From assembly GCA_964438735.1 (NCBI GenBank), contig CAYTLW010000026.1, positions 9,827 to 73,826 of the forward strand: a stretch of DNA of 64,000 nt. Reading direction: 5' to 3'. A program made the position numbers and the translations under genes. Below are positions 49,022-57,777 of this stretch, piece after piece. The stretch comes from CAYTLW01 sp964438735 (GTDB lineage Bacteria > Myxococcota_A > UBA9042). The notes beneath the pieces are model-generated. The model had not been told where the DNA came from and did no database searches. It saw nothing but the letters and a program-made list of their open reading frames with translations. How positions within the stretch are numbered: the stretch's first letter is position 1; each line of letters starts with the position of its first letter.

Positions 49022-49633
49022 CTACTGCACACAACGGACGTCGAACTTGCCGTCGAAGAACTGGTAGCCCGTGCCCCCGCCTTCAAAGTCCACAGCATAC
49101 CCTTGCTTGTTGTTGATCTTGGTCTTGGTCCAGAAGGGCGCCGAAGGTGTGTCCGGAAAAGCCACGTCGTCGATGGCCGGGTTGGTGGTGGAGTGCAGCA
49201 CCAGGGTCTCGAGCTCGTCCTTGTCGGGCAGCCGCCAGTCGAAGAGTTTGCCGTGCAACTGATCGTTGAGGACCAGGGCAGCGCAGTAATCGCCTGCATC
49301 CGCCCGAGTTCGCTTGACGCCGTCCAGGATGCGCTGCCAGAAGAGTCCGGTCGTCTTGTCCAGGACCACCACGCTGGTTTTGGGATCGTAGTCCAGATCG
49401 GCCGGCGCCTTGCCGCCGCCATCGCCGGTCTTTTCGTCGGTGCATATGGCCACGCGCCAGGTGCCATCGGAGCGGCAGCGAACGATGACGGTCTCGTCTT
49501 CGCAGACGAGCTTCTTGCTCTCGCCCGGTTCGCATTCCTCGGCGCCGCAGCCACTCAGTGACGCGGTGCACAGCAGGGCAAAGGCCAGGCCGGCGACGAG
49601 CGCTGCGCGGGCGGGGGACGCGTGGGTCGACAT
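49022..49633 (-). CDS. DUF1566 (Lcl C-terminal) lipoprotein
   Basis: The 203-residue protein has a lipoprotein signal (ALLCTASLSGCGAEE), a small paired-cysteine region, then a DUF1566 domain: DKTTGLFWQRILDG, YCAALVLNDQLHGKLFDWRLPDKDELETLV and FPDTPSAPFWTKTKI. These are surface-exposed proteins of unknown role, often multi-copy in Myxococcota-like genomes. The start at 49633 has a perfect AGGAGG site. It is followed (minus strand) by two hairpins and then by the plsC operon. Confidence 0.82.
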   Translation of the reverse strand: MSTHASPARAALVAGLAFALLCTASLSGCGAEECEPGESKKLVCEDETVIVRCRSDGTWRVAICTDEKTGDGGGKAPADLDYDPKTSVVVLDKTTGLFWQRILDGVKRTRADAGDYCAALVLNDQLHGKLFDWRLPDKDELETLVLHSTTNPAIDDVAFPDTPSAPFWTKTKINNKQGYAVDFEGGGTGYQFFDGKFDVRCVQ

Positions 49634-49812
49634 GGGGTACCTCCTGGCGTGCGACTACGTTAGCGCAATCTGGCGCCTGGGCGCCAGCGTCACCGCGGAC
49701 TGACGGCGCCTCCCCAACATCTTCGCACGGATGCCGGTTGGACGCTGATCACGCGGGCTTGGCGCGACTATGCTGCGCGCCACGCCGCCTCGCGGACCGA
49801 ACAGGAGGGCCC

Positions 49813-51309
49813 ATGACCACCTCGCTGACACCTGTAGACGATCCCCACGCGCTCGCACGCGGACTCGCCGGTCGACACCTGATCGACGGCTCGCTGGTGC
49901 CCGCCAGCAGCGCAGAGACCTTCGATGTGCACGCGCCCGCCACCATGGCCGTCATCGGCGGCGCGGCGGCTGGTGGCGCAGAAGATGTCGATCGCGCGGT
50001 GACCAGCGCCAAGCGGGCTCAGAAGGCCTGGGCGGCCAGGTCGGCGCGCGAACGGGGCAAGCTGGTGGCCGCCTGTGGGCGCTTGCTGGAGGCCCACGTA
50101 CAGGAGCTGGGCCGGCTGACCGCGCTGGAGACCGGCAAAGCGTTGCGCACCGAGAGCCGAGTCGAGGCCTCGGTGCTGGCCGATGTCTTCGTCTACTACG
50201 GCGGTCTCGCTTCGGAGCTGCAGGGCAGCACGGTGCCCTTCAATCCATCGATGTTGACGCTGACCCTGCGCGAGCCCATCGGCGTCATCGGCGCCATCAT
50301 CCCGTGGAACGCGCCGCTGCTGCTCATGGCGCTCAAGGTCGCACCGGCGCTGGTCGCGGGCAACGCGGTGGTCCTCAAGACCGCCGAGGAGGCCCCCTTT
50401 GGTGCCCTGCAGGTGGCGCGCATCATGCAGCAGGTGCTGCCGGCTGGCGTGCTCAACGTGCTCTCTGGCGACGGACCGGGCTGTGGTGGGCCGCTCTGTC
50501 AGCACCCGGATGTGGGCAAGATCACCTTCACGGGCTCGGTGGAGACCGGTCGCATCATCTACCGCGCCGCGGCCGAAAAGCTCATCCCGGTGACCCTGGA
50601 GCTGGGCGGCAAGAGTCCGATGATTGTCATGGATGACGCCGATCTCGATCGCGCGGTAGCCGGCGCGGTCGGCGGCATGCGCTTCACCCGCCAGGGCCAG
50701 AGCTGCACCGCCGCCAGCCGCATGTTCGTGCACGAGCGCTTGCACGACGCCTTCATTGACCGTTTGCGCACAGCCGTGGACGCCATGGCCATGGGCGACC
50801 CCATGGACGAAGCCACCGATATCGGCACGGTCATCTCGGAGCGTCAGCTGGCCACGGTTCAGCGCTACATCGAGTTGGGCCGCGGTCTGTCCGGTGTGAC
50901 CACCATCGAGTGCTCCCAGCTGCCGACCGATGCGCACCTCGCTGACGGACTCTTCGTGCGGCCCGTGCTCTTCACCGGCATGTCCCACGAGGCGCCGCCG
51001 GCACGTGAGGAGATCTTCGGCCCGGTCACCTGCATCTTCCCGTTTTCGGACTATGAGCAGGCCCTGGCCATGGCCAACGACAGCCCCTATGGCCTGGCGG
51101 CGACCATCTGGACGAAGGACCTGAAGATCGCCCTGGACGCCATCCATCGGCTGGAGGCGGGTTTTGTGCAGGTCAACCAGAACCTGGTGGTGCAGCCCAT
51201 GCTGGCCTATGGCGGGGTCAAGCATTCGGGGCTGGGCAAGGAGGCGTCGCTGGAGGCGATGCTCAATCACTTCACGCATAGCAAGACGGTGTTGATGAAC
51301 ATGACCTGA
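49813..51309 (+). CDS. NAD(P)-dependent aldehyde dehydrogenase
   Basis: The 498-residue protein belongs to the aldehyde dehydrogenase superfamily. The catalytic Glu lies in VTLELGGKSPMIV and the nucleophile in TRQGQSCTAASRMFV. PWNAPLLLMALKVAPAL and the EEIFGPV segment are also typical. A broad range of substrates is possible: betaine, succinic-semialdehyde or other aldehydes cannot be told apart by eye. ATG 49813 has CAGGAGGGCCC upstream; the open frame before it is not coding. Candidate -10 box TATGCT at 49769-49774. Stands alone. Confidence 0.92.
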   Translation: MTTSLTPVDDPHALARGLAGRHLIDGSLVPASSAETFDVHAPATMAVIGGAAAGGAEDVDRAVTSAKRAQKAWAARSARERGKLVAACGRLLEAHVQELGRLTALETGKALRTESRVEASVLADVFVYYGGLASELQGSTVPFNPSMLTLTLREPIGVIGAIIPWNAPLLLMALKVAPALVAGNAVVLKTAEEAPFGALQVARIMQQVLPAGVLNVLSGDGPGCGGPLCQHPDVGKITFTGSVETGRIIYRAAAEKLIPVTLELGGKSPMIVMDDADLDRAVAGAVGGMRFTRQGQSCTAASRMFVHERLHDAFIDRLRTAVDAMAMGDPMDEATDIGTVISERQLATVQRYIELGRGLSGVTTIECSQLPTDAHLADGLFVRPVLFTGMSHEAPPAREEIFGPVTCIFPFSDYEQALAMANDSPYGLAATIWTKDLKIALDAIHRLEAGFVQVNQNLVVQPMLAYGGVKHSGLGKEASLEAMLNHFTHSKTVLMNMT

Positions 51310-51352
51310 GCCCGCCGTCAGCCCCCCGCTGCACGCGGAGGCTGGAATCGGG

Positions 51353-51358
51353 TACCCT
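51353..51358 (+). promoter_or_regulatory. Putative -10 element (TACCCT)
   Basis: TACCCT ends 7 nt before the GTG start at 51366. No Shine-Dalgarno sequence intervenes, so the transcript could begin at the start codon. No -35 element was convincing. Confidence 0.35.
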
Positions 51359-51365
51359 GCGGGCC

Positions 51366-53144
51366 GTGAATGTGCGCCTCCCGGCCTCTGCTTGCACGAT
51401 CTTCGCCATGGTGGGGGCGCTATGTGTGGTCGCCTGCGGCAGCCAGAACCCGCCATCCAACGCCCCTTTTGACAGCACGGGCTACTTCAGCGGCGGCGAT
51501 GTGCTCAGCGGCGCCGACGTCGCCGACAGCAGCTGCATCGGCGGCACCGGCGAGTCCTGCAACAGCGATGCAGACTGCGACGACGGCCTGGCCTGCACCG
51601 CCGACAGCTGCGACCCCTGCAACCAGAAGTGCCACGCCGAAGTGAGCGCCGATAACTGCCTGGTGGCCGGCAAATGCTGGGCCGCAGACGACGGCCCCCT
51701 GCCCTGCATTCGCTGCAAGCCGGAGACCTCCAATACCGGCCTGACGCCTACACCCAACGCCCCTTGCGACGACGGCGATGCCTGCACGTCTGAGACGGTC
51801 TGTAACGACTCTGGCACCTGCCAGGGCAAGGCTATCGAGGGCTGCTGCGAGGTGGCCAAGGATTGCGACGACGACGATGCGTGTACCGCCGACGCCTGCG
51901 ACGACAAGACGAAGACTTGCAGCCACGAGGCGGTGGCGGACTGCTGCAGCACCGGCGCCTGCTGCGGCCCGGCCACCGGCAAAGTGCTGCCCGCCGGCAC
52001 CAAGTGCGCCGAGGAGGTGCTGACCATCCAGTACCAATGCGACGGGCCGACGGTGCAGCGCCGCATCGCCCACCCCGGCTGCGACGGCAAGGGAGCTGAT
52101 GGCTGCTCCAAGGAGGCCGCGCACGCCGTCTGGGGACAATGGCAGGACGTGGAGACGTGCACTGGGGCCAAGAAATGCCTGATGATCTCCAGCGACATCC
52201 AGCCCACATGCAGCACCACCAGCGGCGGCGGCAGCTGCAAGGCACACGCCGACTGCGAGGACTACCTGCCCTGCACCCTGTCGTTCTGCGACGCCGGCAA
52301 GTGCGGCAACTTCGCCAAGGAGGCCGGCACCAAGTGCGGCCAGACCGCCATCGCCACGGAGTACGGCTGCGACGGCTTCGGCGACGGCAGCGACATCCAG
52401 GTGCGGCAGGGCTTTGCCGCCTGCGATGGCGTCAGCGGCGCTTGCGACGCCAACAGCGGCGTCTACGCCTGGGGCCCCTGGAAGCCGCACGAGCTCTGCG
52501 CCAGCGGCACCTCCTGCAGCGTGCCCGACTCGAGCCAGCCGGGCACCTGCGTCAAGGGCCCGCCGCCGACCAAGTGCAAGCCGGGCAGCAAATGCTGCAC
52601 CGCCGACGGTCAATACGCGCCCAAAGCCACCAAATGCGGCACCTCGAAGATGAAGACCGAGTACTTCTGCAACGGCGGCGGCAACGGCAGCGACGTGATG
52701 AAGAAGTACGCCTACTCGGGCTGCAGCGGCTACTCGACGTCATGCTCCTCGTCGTCCAGCAACCTGAACTGGGTCACCGAGACCTACAAGAAGTGCAGCT
52801 CCAGCTACAAATGCCAGGTCAAGTACAAGAGCTCGCCGGGCACGTGCATCAAGGGCGACAAGTGCAAACCCGGCACCACCTGCTGCCCCGACGGCCAGTA
52901 CGCCGCCAAGGGCACCAAGTGCGGCAGCTCCTACTACAAGAAGCAGTACACCTGCAGCGGTTCGGGCAAGGGCAATACGATCATGGTGCAGGAGGTGTGG
53001 CGGGGCTGCTCCGGCTACTCCACGTCGTGTTCTTCGTCGAGTTCGAACCTGTATTACGGGCCTTCGAAGAAGTACAAGAAGTGTTCGTCGTCGACCAGTT
53101 GCAGCGTCAATTCGAGCGGAAGCTATGGCAGTTGCAAGAGTTGA
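51366..53144 (+). CDS. Cysteine- and serine-rich repeat lipoprotein
   Basis: The 592-residue protein has a lipoprotein signal (GALCVVACGS), a CDDGLACT-style region at about 72-200, then four tandem units of about 90 residues, of which the last two are clearest. Each has GTKC, a YxC or FxC strand, a GC-x-G-Y-S-T-S-C-S5 serine patch and KKCSSSxxC. The exact CSGYSTSCSSSSSNL appears twice (around 460 and 554). It is probably exported and disulfide-bonded. The array also contains one C-L-V-A-G-K-C module like that of the giant protein at 19105. GTG 51366 follows a TACCCT box and has no ribosome binding site. Function unknown. Confidence 0.75.
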   Translation: MNVRLPASACTIFAMVGALCVVACGSQNPPSNAPFDSTGYFSGGDVLSGADVADSSCIGGTGESCNSDADCDDGLACTADSCDPCNQKCHAEVSADNCLVAGKCWAADDGPLPCIRCKPETSNTGLTPTPNAPCDDGDACTSETVCNDSGTCQGKAIEGCCEVAKDCDDDDACTADACDDKTKTCSHEAVADCCSTGACCGPATGKVLPAGTKCAEEVLTIQYQCDGPTVQRRIAHPGCDGKGADGCSKEAAHAVWGQWQDVETCTGAKKCLMISSDIQPTCSTTSGGGSCKAHADCEDYLPCTLSFCDAGKCGNFAKEAGTKCGQTAIATEYGCDGFGDGSDIQVRQGFAACDGVSGACDANSGVYAWGPWKPHELCASGTSCSVPDSSQPGTCVKGPPPTKCKPGSKCCTADGQYAPKATKCGTSKMKTEYFCNGGGNGSDVMKKYAYSGCSGYSTSCSSSSSNLNWVTETYKKCSSSYKCQVKYKSSPGTCIKGDKCKPGTTCCPDGQYAAKGTKCGSSYYKKQYTCSGSGKGNTIMVQEVWRGCSGYSTSCSSSSSNLYYGPSKKYKKCSSSTSCSVNSSGSYGSCKS

Positions 53145-53177
53145 GCGGCGATGCCCGTCCAGCGGAAGTGGAGCGAG

Positions 53178-54023
53178 ATGAGATGGGCTCGGGCCGCCTT
53201 CGTGACGCTCTGCCTGGTACAGGTCGGCTGCAACGGTGCATCCGACGAGTCCGACACCATCTCCGGCGGTGAACCCTGTCGCAAGATCGTCACCTCGAAG
53301 CAGGAGGCGTGTTCGGCCAAATCGGCCGCTGCCAACGCGTGCAACAACTGCGTCGCTGCTGCCGTGCCGACCGCCAAAGCGGTGACCTGCGCGTGCTGGG
53401 AACTCGGCGATGACTGCTACGTCGGCTCGCCGCCTGATGAGACGACCAACGTGCCTCCGCGACCAGCCCCGGACCCTGAGTGCTGCGACCTGAAGCTGTC
53501 GTTCCATCCCGAAGGCGATGCCAGCGGTGTGCCGACGACCAAGCCGACGCTCGAGTTGGAGTTGGGCACCTGGGATCACTGCGCGCAACGCTTCTTGCCC
53601 TACAAGGACCACCAATGGACCGAGTTGGCCACGGCGGGCCAGGGCTTGTTCCACGTGCACGCCTCGGTGCGAGTGAAGCTGCCTGGCCGCACCGGCAAGC
53701 ACGCCAACGTGCAGTTCGTGGCCGCGGGGCTCGACGGGTGCGCGCCAGCCGCGAGTGGGTTCATTGGCCAACTGCAACTGAAGCCTGACCCGGAGAAGGC
53801 AGACTGGTGGACCTATCGCCAAGGCAAGCGCCCGGGTGTATTCGTGATCTTCAAGCCGGAGGCGTGCCAGGCCTGCCGTTACTGTGGCCATTGGGTCGAC
53901 CTGCGCGTGGCCGTGCGCGACAACACCAACGGCGCCTGGGGTGAGGCCAGCGTGGTCTTGCGCACATACATGGAGAGCATCCACCCGGACTGTCTGAAGA
54001 TTGCGAAATGCGGGCCGCCCTGA
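53178..54023 (+). CDS. Small cysteine-rich lipoprotein
   Basis: The 281-residue protein has a lipoprotein signal (TLCLVQVGCNGA), a cysteine-rich segment at about 37-105, and a C-terminal half with regular strands (ECCDLKLSFHPEGD, VKLPGRTGKHANVQFV, WVDLRVAVRDNTNGAWGEASVVLRTYM). The start at ATG 53178 has GGAG 5 nt before it and was preferred to a Met at 53151. It starts 33 nt after the cysteine/serine-rich gene and is probably co-transcribed. Not recognised. Confidence 0.65.
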   Translation: MRWARAAFVTLCLVQVGCNGASDESDTISGGEPCRKIVTSKQEACSAKSAAANACNNCVAAAVPTAKAVTCACWELGDDCYVGSPPDETTNVPPRPAPDPECCDLKLSFHPEGDASGVPTTKPTLELELGTWDHCAQRFLPYKDHQWTELATAGQGLFHVHASVRVKLPGRTGKHANVQFVAAGLDGCAPAASGFIGQLQLKPDPEKADWWTYRQGKRPGVFVIFKPEACQACRYCGHWVDLRVAVRDNTNGAWGEASVVLRTYMESIHPDCLKIAKCGPP

Positions 54024-54035
54024 TTGCCAGAGACC

Positions 54036-54365
54036 TCAACTGCCACAGCCGGTCGCGATGGCCAGCGCTCGACAGACCTCGGTCATGCGGTACCGTCCCA
54101 ACCGGCCGATGTAGCGCTTCAACCGGGCGCGCTCGACCGTCTGAACGTGATCGAGATTGACCGCCGAATCGCGCTTCAACCCCTCCCGTTCCCCGACCAC
54201 CACCTCGCCTGGCGATCCCCGGATCGTCGAGGTGATCGGCGCCACCATTACCGTGCGCAGCAGGCCGATCACCTCCTGGCGACTGATGACCACAACGGGG
54301 CGGCGCTTGTCCGGAGAGGCGAACTCGAACAGCCAGACCTCGCCGCGGTTCACTCTTCTGGCCAT
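54036..54365 (-). CDS. MazF/PemK-family toxin
   Basis: The 109-residue protein matches type II toxin MazF/PemK: RGEVWLFEFASPDKRRPVVVIS, the TVMVAPITSTI strand and a long helix near the C-terminus with SAVNLDHVQTVERARL. MazF-type toxins cut mRNA at short sequences. It is the downstream gene of a two-gene operon; its start lies 16 nt inside the antitoxin gene. The start was chosen at the second Met (54365), where the family domain begins; a weak AGGG site precedes it. Confidence 0.88.
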   Translation of the reverse strand: MARRVNRGEVWLFEFASPDKRRPVVVISRQEVIGLLRTVMVAPITSTIRGSPGEVVVGEREGLKRDSAVNLDHVQTVERARLKRYIGRLGRYRMTEVCRALAIATGCGS

Positions 54366-54583
54366 GAGCCCTGCGTGTGCCAATCCGCCAGCTCGGCGTC
54401 GGTGTCTGAAGCCTCACCGTAGGCCGCTCGATACGCCCTGGACACCTCGGCGACCCGCTTGCGCTGCAGCCATGCTTCCGCAGCGCGACGCAACACGGCG
54501 GAGCGACCATGGCGACGGACCTCTTCGTCCGCGTCCAGTCGGGCGAGCAGCTGTTCGTCGAACATGACCTGTACGGGTTTCAT
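54350..54583 (-). CDS. RHH-type antitoxin of the MazEF-like pair
   Basis: The 77-residue protein has a ribbon-helix-helix-like N-terminus (KPVQVMFDEQLLARLDADEEVRRHGRSAVLRRAAEAWL) and a charged C-terminal tail that would bind the toxin. Such antitoxins bind the operator of their own operon. Upstream, TTGACT and CATAAT with an inverted repeat (ATGTTG/CAACAT, 54595-54621) lie only 8 nt from the start codon, so the mRNA is probably near-leaderless and self-regulated. The toxin gene overlaps its 3' end. Confidence 0.8.
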   Translation of the reverse strand: MKPVQVMFDEQLLARLDADEEVRRHGRSAVLRRAAEAWLQRKRVAEVSRAYRAAYGEASDTDAELADWHTQGSWPEE

Positions 54584-54591
54584 GTGGATAG

Positions 54592-54621
54592 ATTATGTTG
54601 GCATCCTTGTGGAGTCAACAT
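54592..54621 (-). promoter_or_regulatory. Promoter/operator of the toxin-antitoxin operon
   Basis: On the minus strand, TTGACT (54613-54618) and CATAAT (54592-54597) act as -35 and -10 candidates with 15 nt between; an alternative -10, TAATCT, gives 17 nt. The inverted repeat ATGTTG (54595-54600) / CAACAT (54616-54621) overlaps both boxes, a plausible antitoxin-binding site. Confidence 0.45.
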
Positions 54622-54625
54622 GTCG

Positions 54626-54832
54626 CTAGAACACCATCCGGCGCTCCGACGGCCCGGCGGCGGCGGCACAGGCGGCCCGCTTCTCCGCGGCCAGACCGCG
54701 GCTGAGCAGGAGCGTGATGGCGTAGGAGAGATCCCAGCCGCGGCGGATGGCCGTCTGGCGGATCCGCTCCATGAGCTCGGGGGTGATCTGGAGAGAGACG
54801 GTCTGCTGTCGAGGGCGGGTCGGTGTGTGCAT
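54626..54832 (-). CDS. Small ribbon-helix-helix-like protein
   Basis: The 68-residue protein has TVSLQITPELMERIRQTAIRRGWDLSYAITLLL, similar to RHH DNA-binding folds (CopG/Arc type), followed by a basic tail. ATG 54832 has a strong CAGGAGGACAAG site. It lies directly upstream of the toxin-antitoxin promoter on the same strand, with 42 nt between. It could regulate that operon or be an orphan antitoxin with a lost partner; no toxin is seen beside it. Confidence 0.6.
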   Translation of the reverse strand: MHTPTRPRQQTVSLQITPELMERIRQTAIRRGWDLSYAITLLLSRGLAAEKRAACAAAAGPSERRMVF

Positions 54833-54971
54833 CTTGTCCTCCTGAGAGTCTGGTGCCGGGACGGGCCCCTGGGATCAAGACGGATGACGGGGTCGGAAAG
54901 TTCTCTGCAGCCGGGTGCGAACGCGTGGCGTGTGTCGGCTCGGCGCCACCACTGCGCCATCGCCAAGGTGT

Positions 54972-55047
54972 CAGGTGTCAATACCTGACCCTACTTGGCG
55001 TGGGCGTTTGGTGGTGCGATCTCGACCGAAGGTGTCAAGTTTCGATG
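54972..55047. repeat. 76-bp intergenic element, copy 2
   Basis: The ends (caggtgtcaatacctgacc at 54972-54990, aaggtgtcaagtttcgatg at 55029-55047) equal those of copy 1 at 8420-8495, with identical 57-base spacing between the two GGTGTCAA units. The middle differs. The right end encodes the last codons (IET, stop) of the CoA-transferase gene, so the element has joined its 3' end. Confidence 0.75.
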
Positions 55048-56267
55048 TTCGGAGTGGCGACCACGCCCGCCGTGATCAGGTGCTCGATCTCGGCGGCGTC
55101 GAGGTCGGCGACCTCGGCCAGGATCTCGCGGCCGTGCTGGCCCAGCAGGGGCGGTGGGGTGCGGATGGCTCCGGGGGCTTCGCTGTGTTTGACGGCGACG
55201 CCGGTGGTTTTGATGGGGCCGGCTTTGGGATGGTCGAGGTCGACGACCATGTCGCGGGCCTTTGTGACCTCGTGTTCGAGGACCTGGTCGACGTCGTGGA
55301 TGGCGCCTGCGGGTACGCCGCCGGCTTGCAGGCGGTCGATCCAGTTGGCCACGGTGTCGGTCTGGAAGATGGCGGCCAGCTCTTCGGCCAGGGCGTCGCG
55401 ATTGACCACGCGGGCGGGGTTGTCGGCGAAGCGGGGGTCGGTCTGCAGGTCGGGCCGGTCGATGGCGGCGCAGAATTTGGCCCAGTTGCCCTCGCTGCCC
55501 ACGGCCAGGTTGAACCAGCCATCGGACGCGGCGAAGGCCTCGTAGGGCACGATGGAGGGGTGGCGATTGCCCGCCCGGCGGGGCACGGTGCCGTCGGCCA
55601 GGTAGCCGCCGGCCTGGTAGGTGAGCAGGGAGACGCAGGCGTCGAGCATAGCCACGTCGATGGTGTCGCCGCGGCCGGTCTGCTCGCGCCGATACAAGGC
55701 CATGAGGATGCCCTGCACCGCGTAGAGGCCGGAGGACAGGTCGGCGATGGAGGTGCCGGCTTTGGTGGGCGGTCCGTCGGCCGGGCCGGTGATGGACTGG
55801 ATGCCGCTGAGGCCCTGTACGGCCAGGTCGTAGCCCGGTCGATTGCGCCAGGGACCGGTCTGACCGAAGCCACTGATGGAGCAGTAGATCAGGCGCGGAT
55901 TGGCGGCGCGCAGCTGCTCGGCGCCCAGGCCGAGGCGCTCGGCGGTGCCGGGGCGGAAGTTCTCGATCACCACGTCGCAGCGGGTGGCGAGGCGTTGCAC
56001 CAGGCGCTGCCCTTCCGGTCGTTTCAGGTCCACGGCCAGGGAGCGCTTGCCGCTGTTGATGGACAGGAAATAGGACGACTCGCCGTTCTGGAAGGGCGGG
56101 CCGAAGCGGCGGGTATCGTCGCCGGAACCCGGGCGCTCGATCTTGATCACGTCGGCGCCGTGGTCGGCCAGGATGCGGGTGGCGAAGGGGCCGGCGAGCA
56201 CCCGCGACAGGTCGAGGATGCGTACGCCATGCAGGCTGCCTTGGGTCTTTGGTGCGGAGTCGTTCAT
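55035..56267 (-). CDS. CaiB/BaiF-family (class III) CoA transferase
   Basis: The 410-residue protein transfers CoA between carboxylic acids. Signature parts are GVRILDLSRVLAGPFATRILADHGADVIKIE, SINSGKRSLAVDLKRPEGQRL, VVIENFRPGTAERLG, and GYDLAVQGLSGIQSITG with the likely catalytic Asp. FAASDGWFNLAVGSEGNWAKFC is also conserved. Substrate (carnitine, oxalate, bile acid, succinate and so on) cannot be assigned. The last residues NIET and the stop lie inside the 76-bp repeat, which may have replaced the original end. The start was chosen at the first Met before the conserved region (56267); no strong ribosome binding site. Confidence 0.9.
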   Translation of the reverse strand: MNDSAPKTQGSLHGVRILDLSRVLAGPFATRILADHGADVIKIERPGSGDDTRRFGPPFQNGESSYFLSINSGKRSLAVDLKRPEGQRLVQRLATRCDVVIENFRPGTAERLGLGAEQLRAANPRLIYCSISGFGQTGPWRNRPGYDLAVQGLSGIQSITGPADGPPTKAGTSIADLSSGLYAVQGILMALYRREQTGRGDTIDVAMLDACVSLLTYQAGGYLADGTVPRRAGNRHPSIVPYEAFAASDGWFNLAVGSEGNWAKFCAAIDRPDLQTDPRFADNPARVVNRDALAEELAAIFQTDTVANWIDRLQAGGVPAGAIHDVDQVLEHEVTKARDMVVDLDHPKAGPIKTTGVAVKHSEAPGAIRTPPPLLGQHGREILAEVADLDAAEIEHLITAGVVATPNIET

Positions 56268-56358
56268 GGCGCGATTGCGCGGGAGCGCGCTCCGGGTGTC
56301 AAGCACGACGCGGCCGCGGTCAAGCGGGGGCGGGGAATACGCCGCGTTCGTGGTGACC

Positions 56359-56387
56359 TTGTGGCGTGGGCGCTGACGTTCTACCCT
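56359..56387 (+). promoter_or_regulatory. Putative sigma-70 promoter of the DUF4349 operon
   Basis: TTGTGG (56359-56364) and TACCCT (56382-56387) are 17 nt apart, 25 nt before GTG 56413. A GGAG ribosome binding site follows. Confidence 0.45.
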
Positions 56388-56412
56388 GCCGCGACTTGTT
56401 ATCGGAGAGCCC

Positions 56413-57777
56413 GTGCGCCCCGCCTCGCCATCGTCTGCAAAGCGACTGATGCCCCTGCTCCTGTTGCTGCCTTTGCTGGCCCTGGACGGCCTGGCATGCG
56501 GCGGATCCAGCTCGTATGTGCATCGCCAGTCCTACCGGGCGCGCCAACAGCGCAACTACCAGCGCACCCCGCAGCCCATGGTCGCCCAGGAAGCCAAGGC
56601 CAGCCGCAGCTTCTTCAGCTTCGGCAGCGCCAGCGGTGGTGGTGGCATGACCCAATCGGTGGCGGACTCGGAACGACCGCACTCGGCCAGGCCCGTGTCC
56701 AAGTCGCCGCGTCGGCGGTATCGGAGCAGCGGCGGTTCGGGCCGCTACAAGAAGGCCATCAGCACCCGAGGCAAGGCGGTGCCCTCCTATAACAACCGCG
56801 CCGGTCAGGTCCGCCACAAGGCGGAGAAGGCCGCCCAGAAGGCCGCCGAAGAGGGCGCCACGCCCATGGTCGTCTACCTGGGCTACCTCAAACTGCGGGT
56901 CAAGCGACGCCTGGACGCGGTCGACCGCATCACGCGCATGACCGAGAAGGCGGGCGGCTACATCGACAGCCTGGGCCAGCGGGTCATCGTGCTGCGCATC
57001 CCGGCATCGGACTTTCACAAGGTGATGGCCGCCTTCGCCCAGATCGGCGAGGTCGTCGATCGGCGCGTCAAGGCGCTGGACGTGAGCAAGCAGTTCACCG
57101 ACCTGGGCACCCGCCTGGCCATCGCCAAGCGGTCCCGAGAACGCCTGCTGGCCCTGCTCAAGACCGTCAAAGACGTGCAGCAGCGGCTGAGCATCGTCAA
57201 CGAGATCAAGCGCCTGAGCGAGCGCATCGAAGGCATCGAGTCGACCCTGTCGACCCTCCGCAACCTGGCTGACTACTTCACCATCACCATCGAGCTCGAC
57301 GCGGTGGTACGCAGCCATCGCCAGATGACCCATCGCTCGCCTTTCCCCTGGGTACGCCGGTTGGCCGCCCATCGGCTGACCATCCGCGACGGCAACGACG
57401 ACGTGAAGATGACGATGCCCAAGGGCTTCGTGCTCTTCGAAAAGGACGACGACTTCCGCGCCCAATCGGCCGACACCTCCATGCTGCGCGCCGGACGCCT
57501 GGACAACGAGCCCCGCGGCACCAGCAAGTGGTGGTCGGCGGCCGTGCACCACGAGATGGACGGCCGCGACGAAGCGCTGGTCGACACCGGCAGCAAGGGA
57601 CTGCTGGAGTGGCGCGTCTATCGCAACAAGGATGTGCGACCACGCTACTGGCTCATCGCGGTGCATGCCGACGGCGAGGATCTGTATGTGGTCGAGGTCT
57701 TCTTCCCCAACGCCGACGCCTGGCAGGCCCACAAGAAGGCCGTGGTCGAGGCGCTGGCCACCTTCGGGCCGAAATGA
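56413..57777 (+). CDS. DUF4349-domain envelope protein
   Basis: The 454-residue protein has a signal peptide (PLLLLLPLLALDGLACGG; perhaps a lipoprotein), a basic Ser/Gly/Arg-rich segment (about 50-140), and then the DUF4349 domain: YLKLRVKRRLDAVDRITRMTEKAGGYIDSLG and VVDRRVKALDVSKQFTDLGTRLAIAKR, with a coiled-coil-like helix (ERLLALLKTVKDVQQRLSIVNEIKRLSERIEGIESTL). A C-terminal 130-residue segment with several strands ends the protein. DUF4349 proteins are predicted membrane-associated proteins of unknown role. GTG 56413 has GGAGAGCCC upstream. It overlaps the next gene by four bases (ATGA), so three genes form an operon. Confidence 0.75.
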   Translation: MRPASPSSAKRLMPLLLLLPLLALDGLACGGSSSYVHRQSYRARQQRNYQRTPQPMVAQEAKASRSFFSFGSASGGGGMTQSVADSERPHSARPVSKSPRRRYRSSGGSGRYKKAISTRGKAVPSYNNRAGQVRHKAEKAAQKAAEEGATPMVVYLGYLKLRVKRRLDAVDRITRMTEKAGGYIDSLGQRVIVLRIPASDFHKVMAAFAQIGEVVDRRVKALDVSKQFTDLGTRLAIAKRSRERLLALLKTVKDVQQRLSIVNEIKRLSERIEGIESTLSTLRNLADYFTITIELDAVVRSHRQMTHRSPFPWVRRLAAHRLTIRDGNDDVKMTMPKGFVLFEKDDDFRAQSADTSMLRAGRLDNEPRGTSKWWSAAVHHEMDGRDEALVDTGSKGLLEWRVYRNKDVRPRYWLIAVHADGEDLYVVEVFFPNADAWQAHKKAVVEALATFGPK

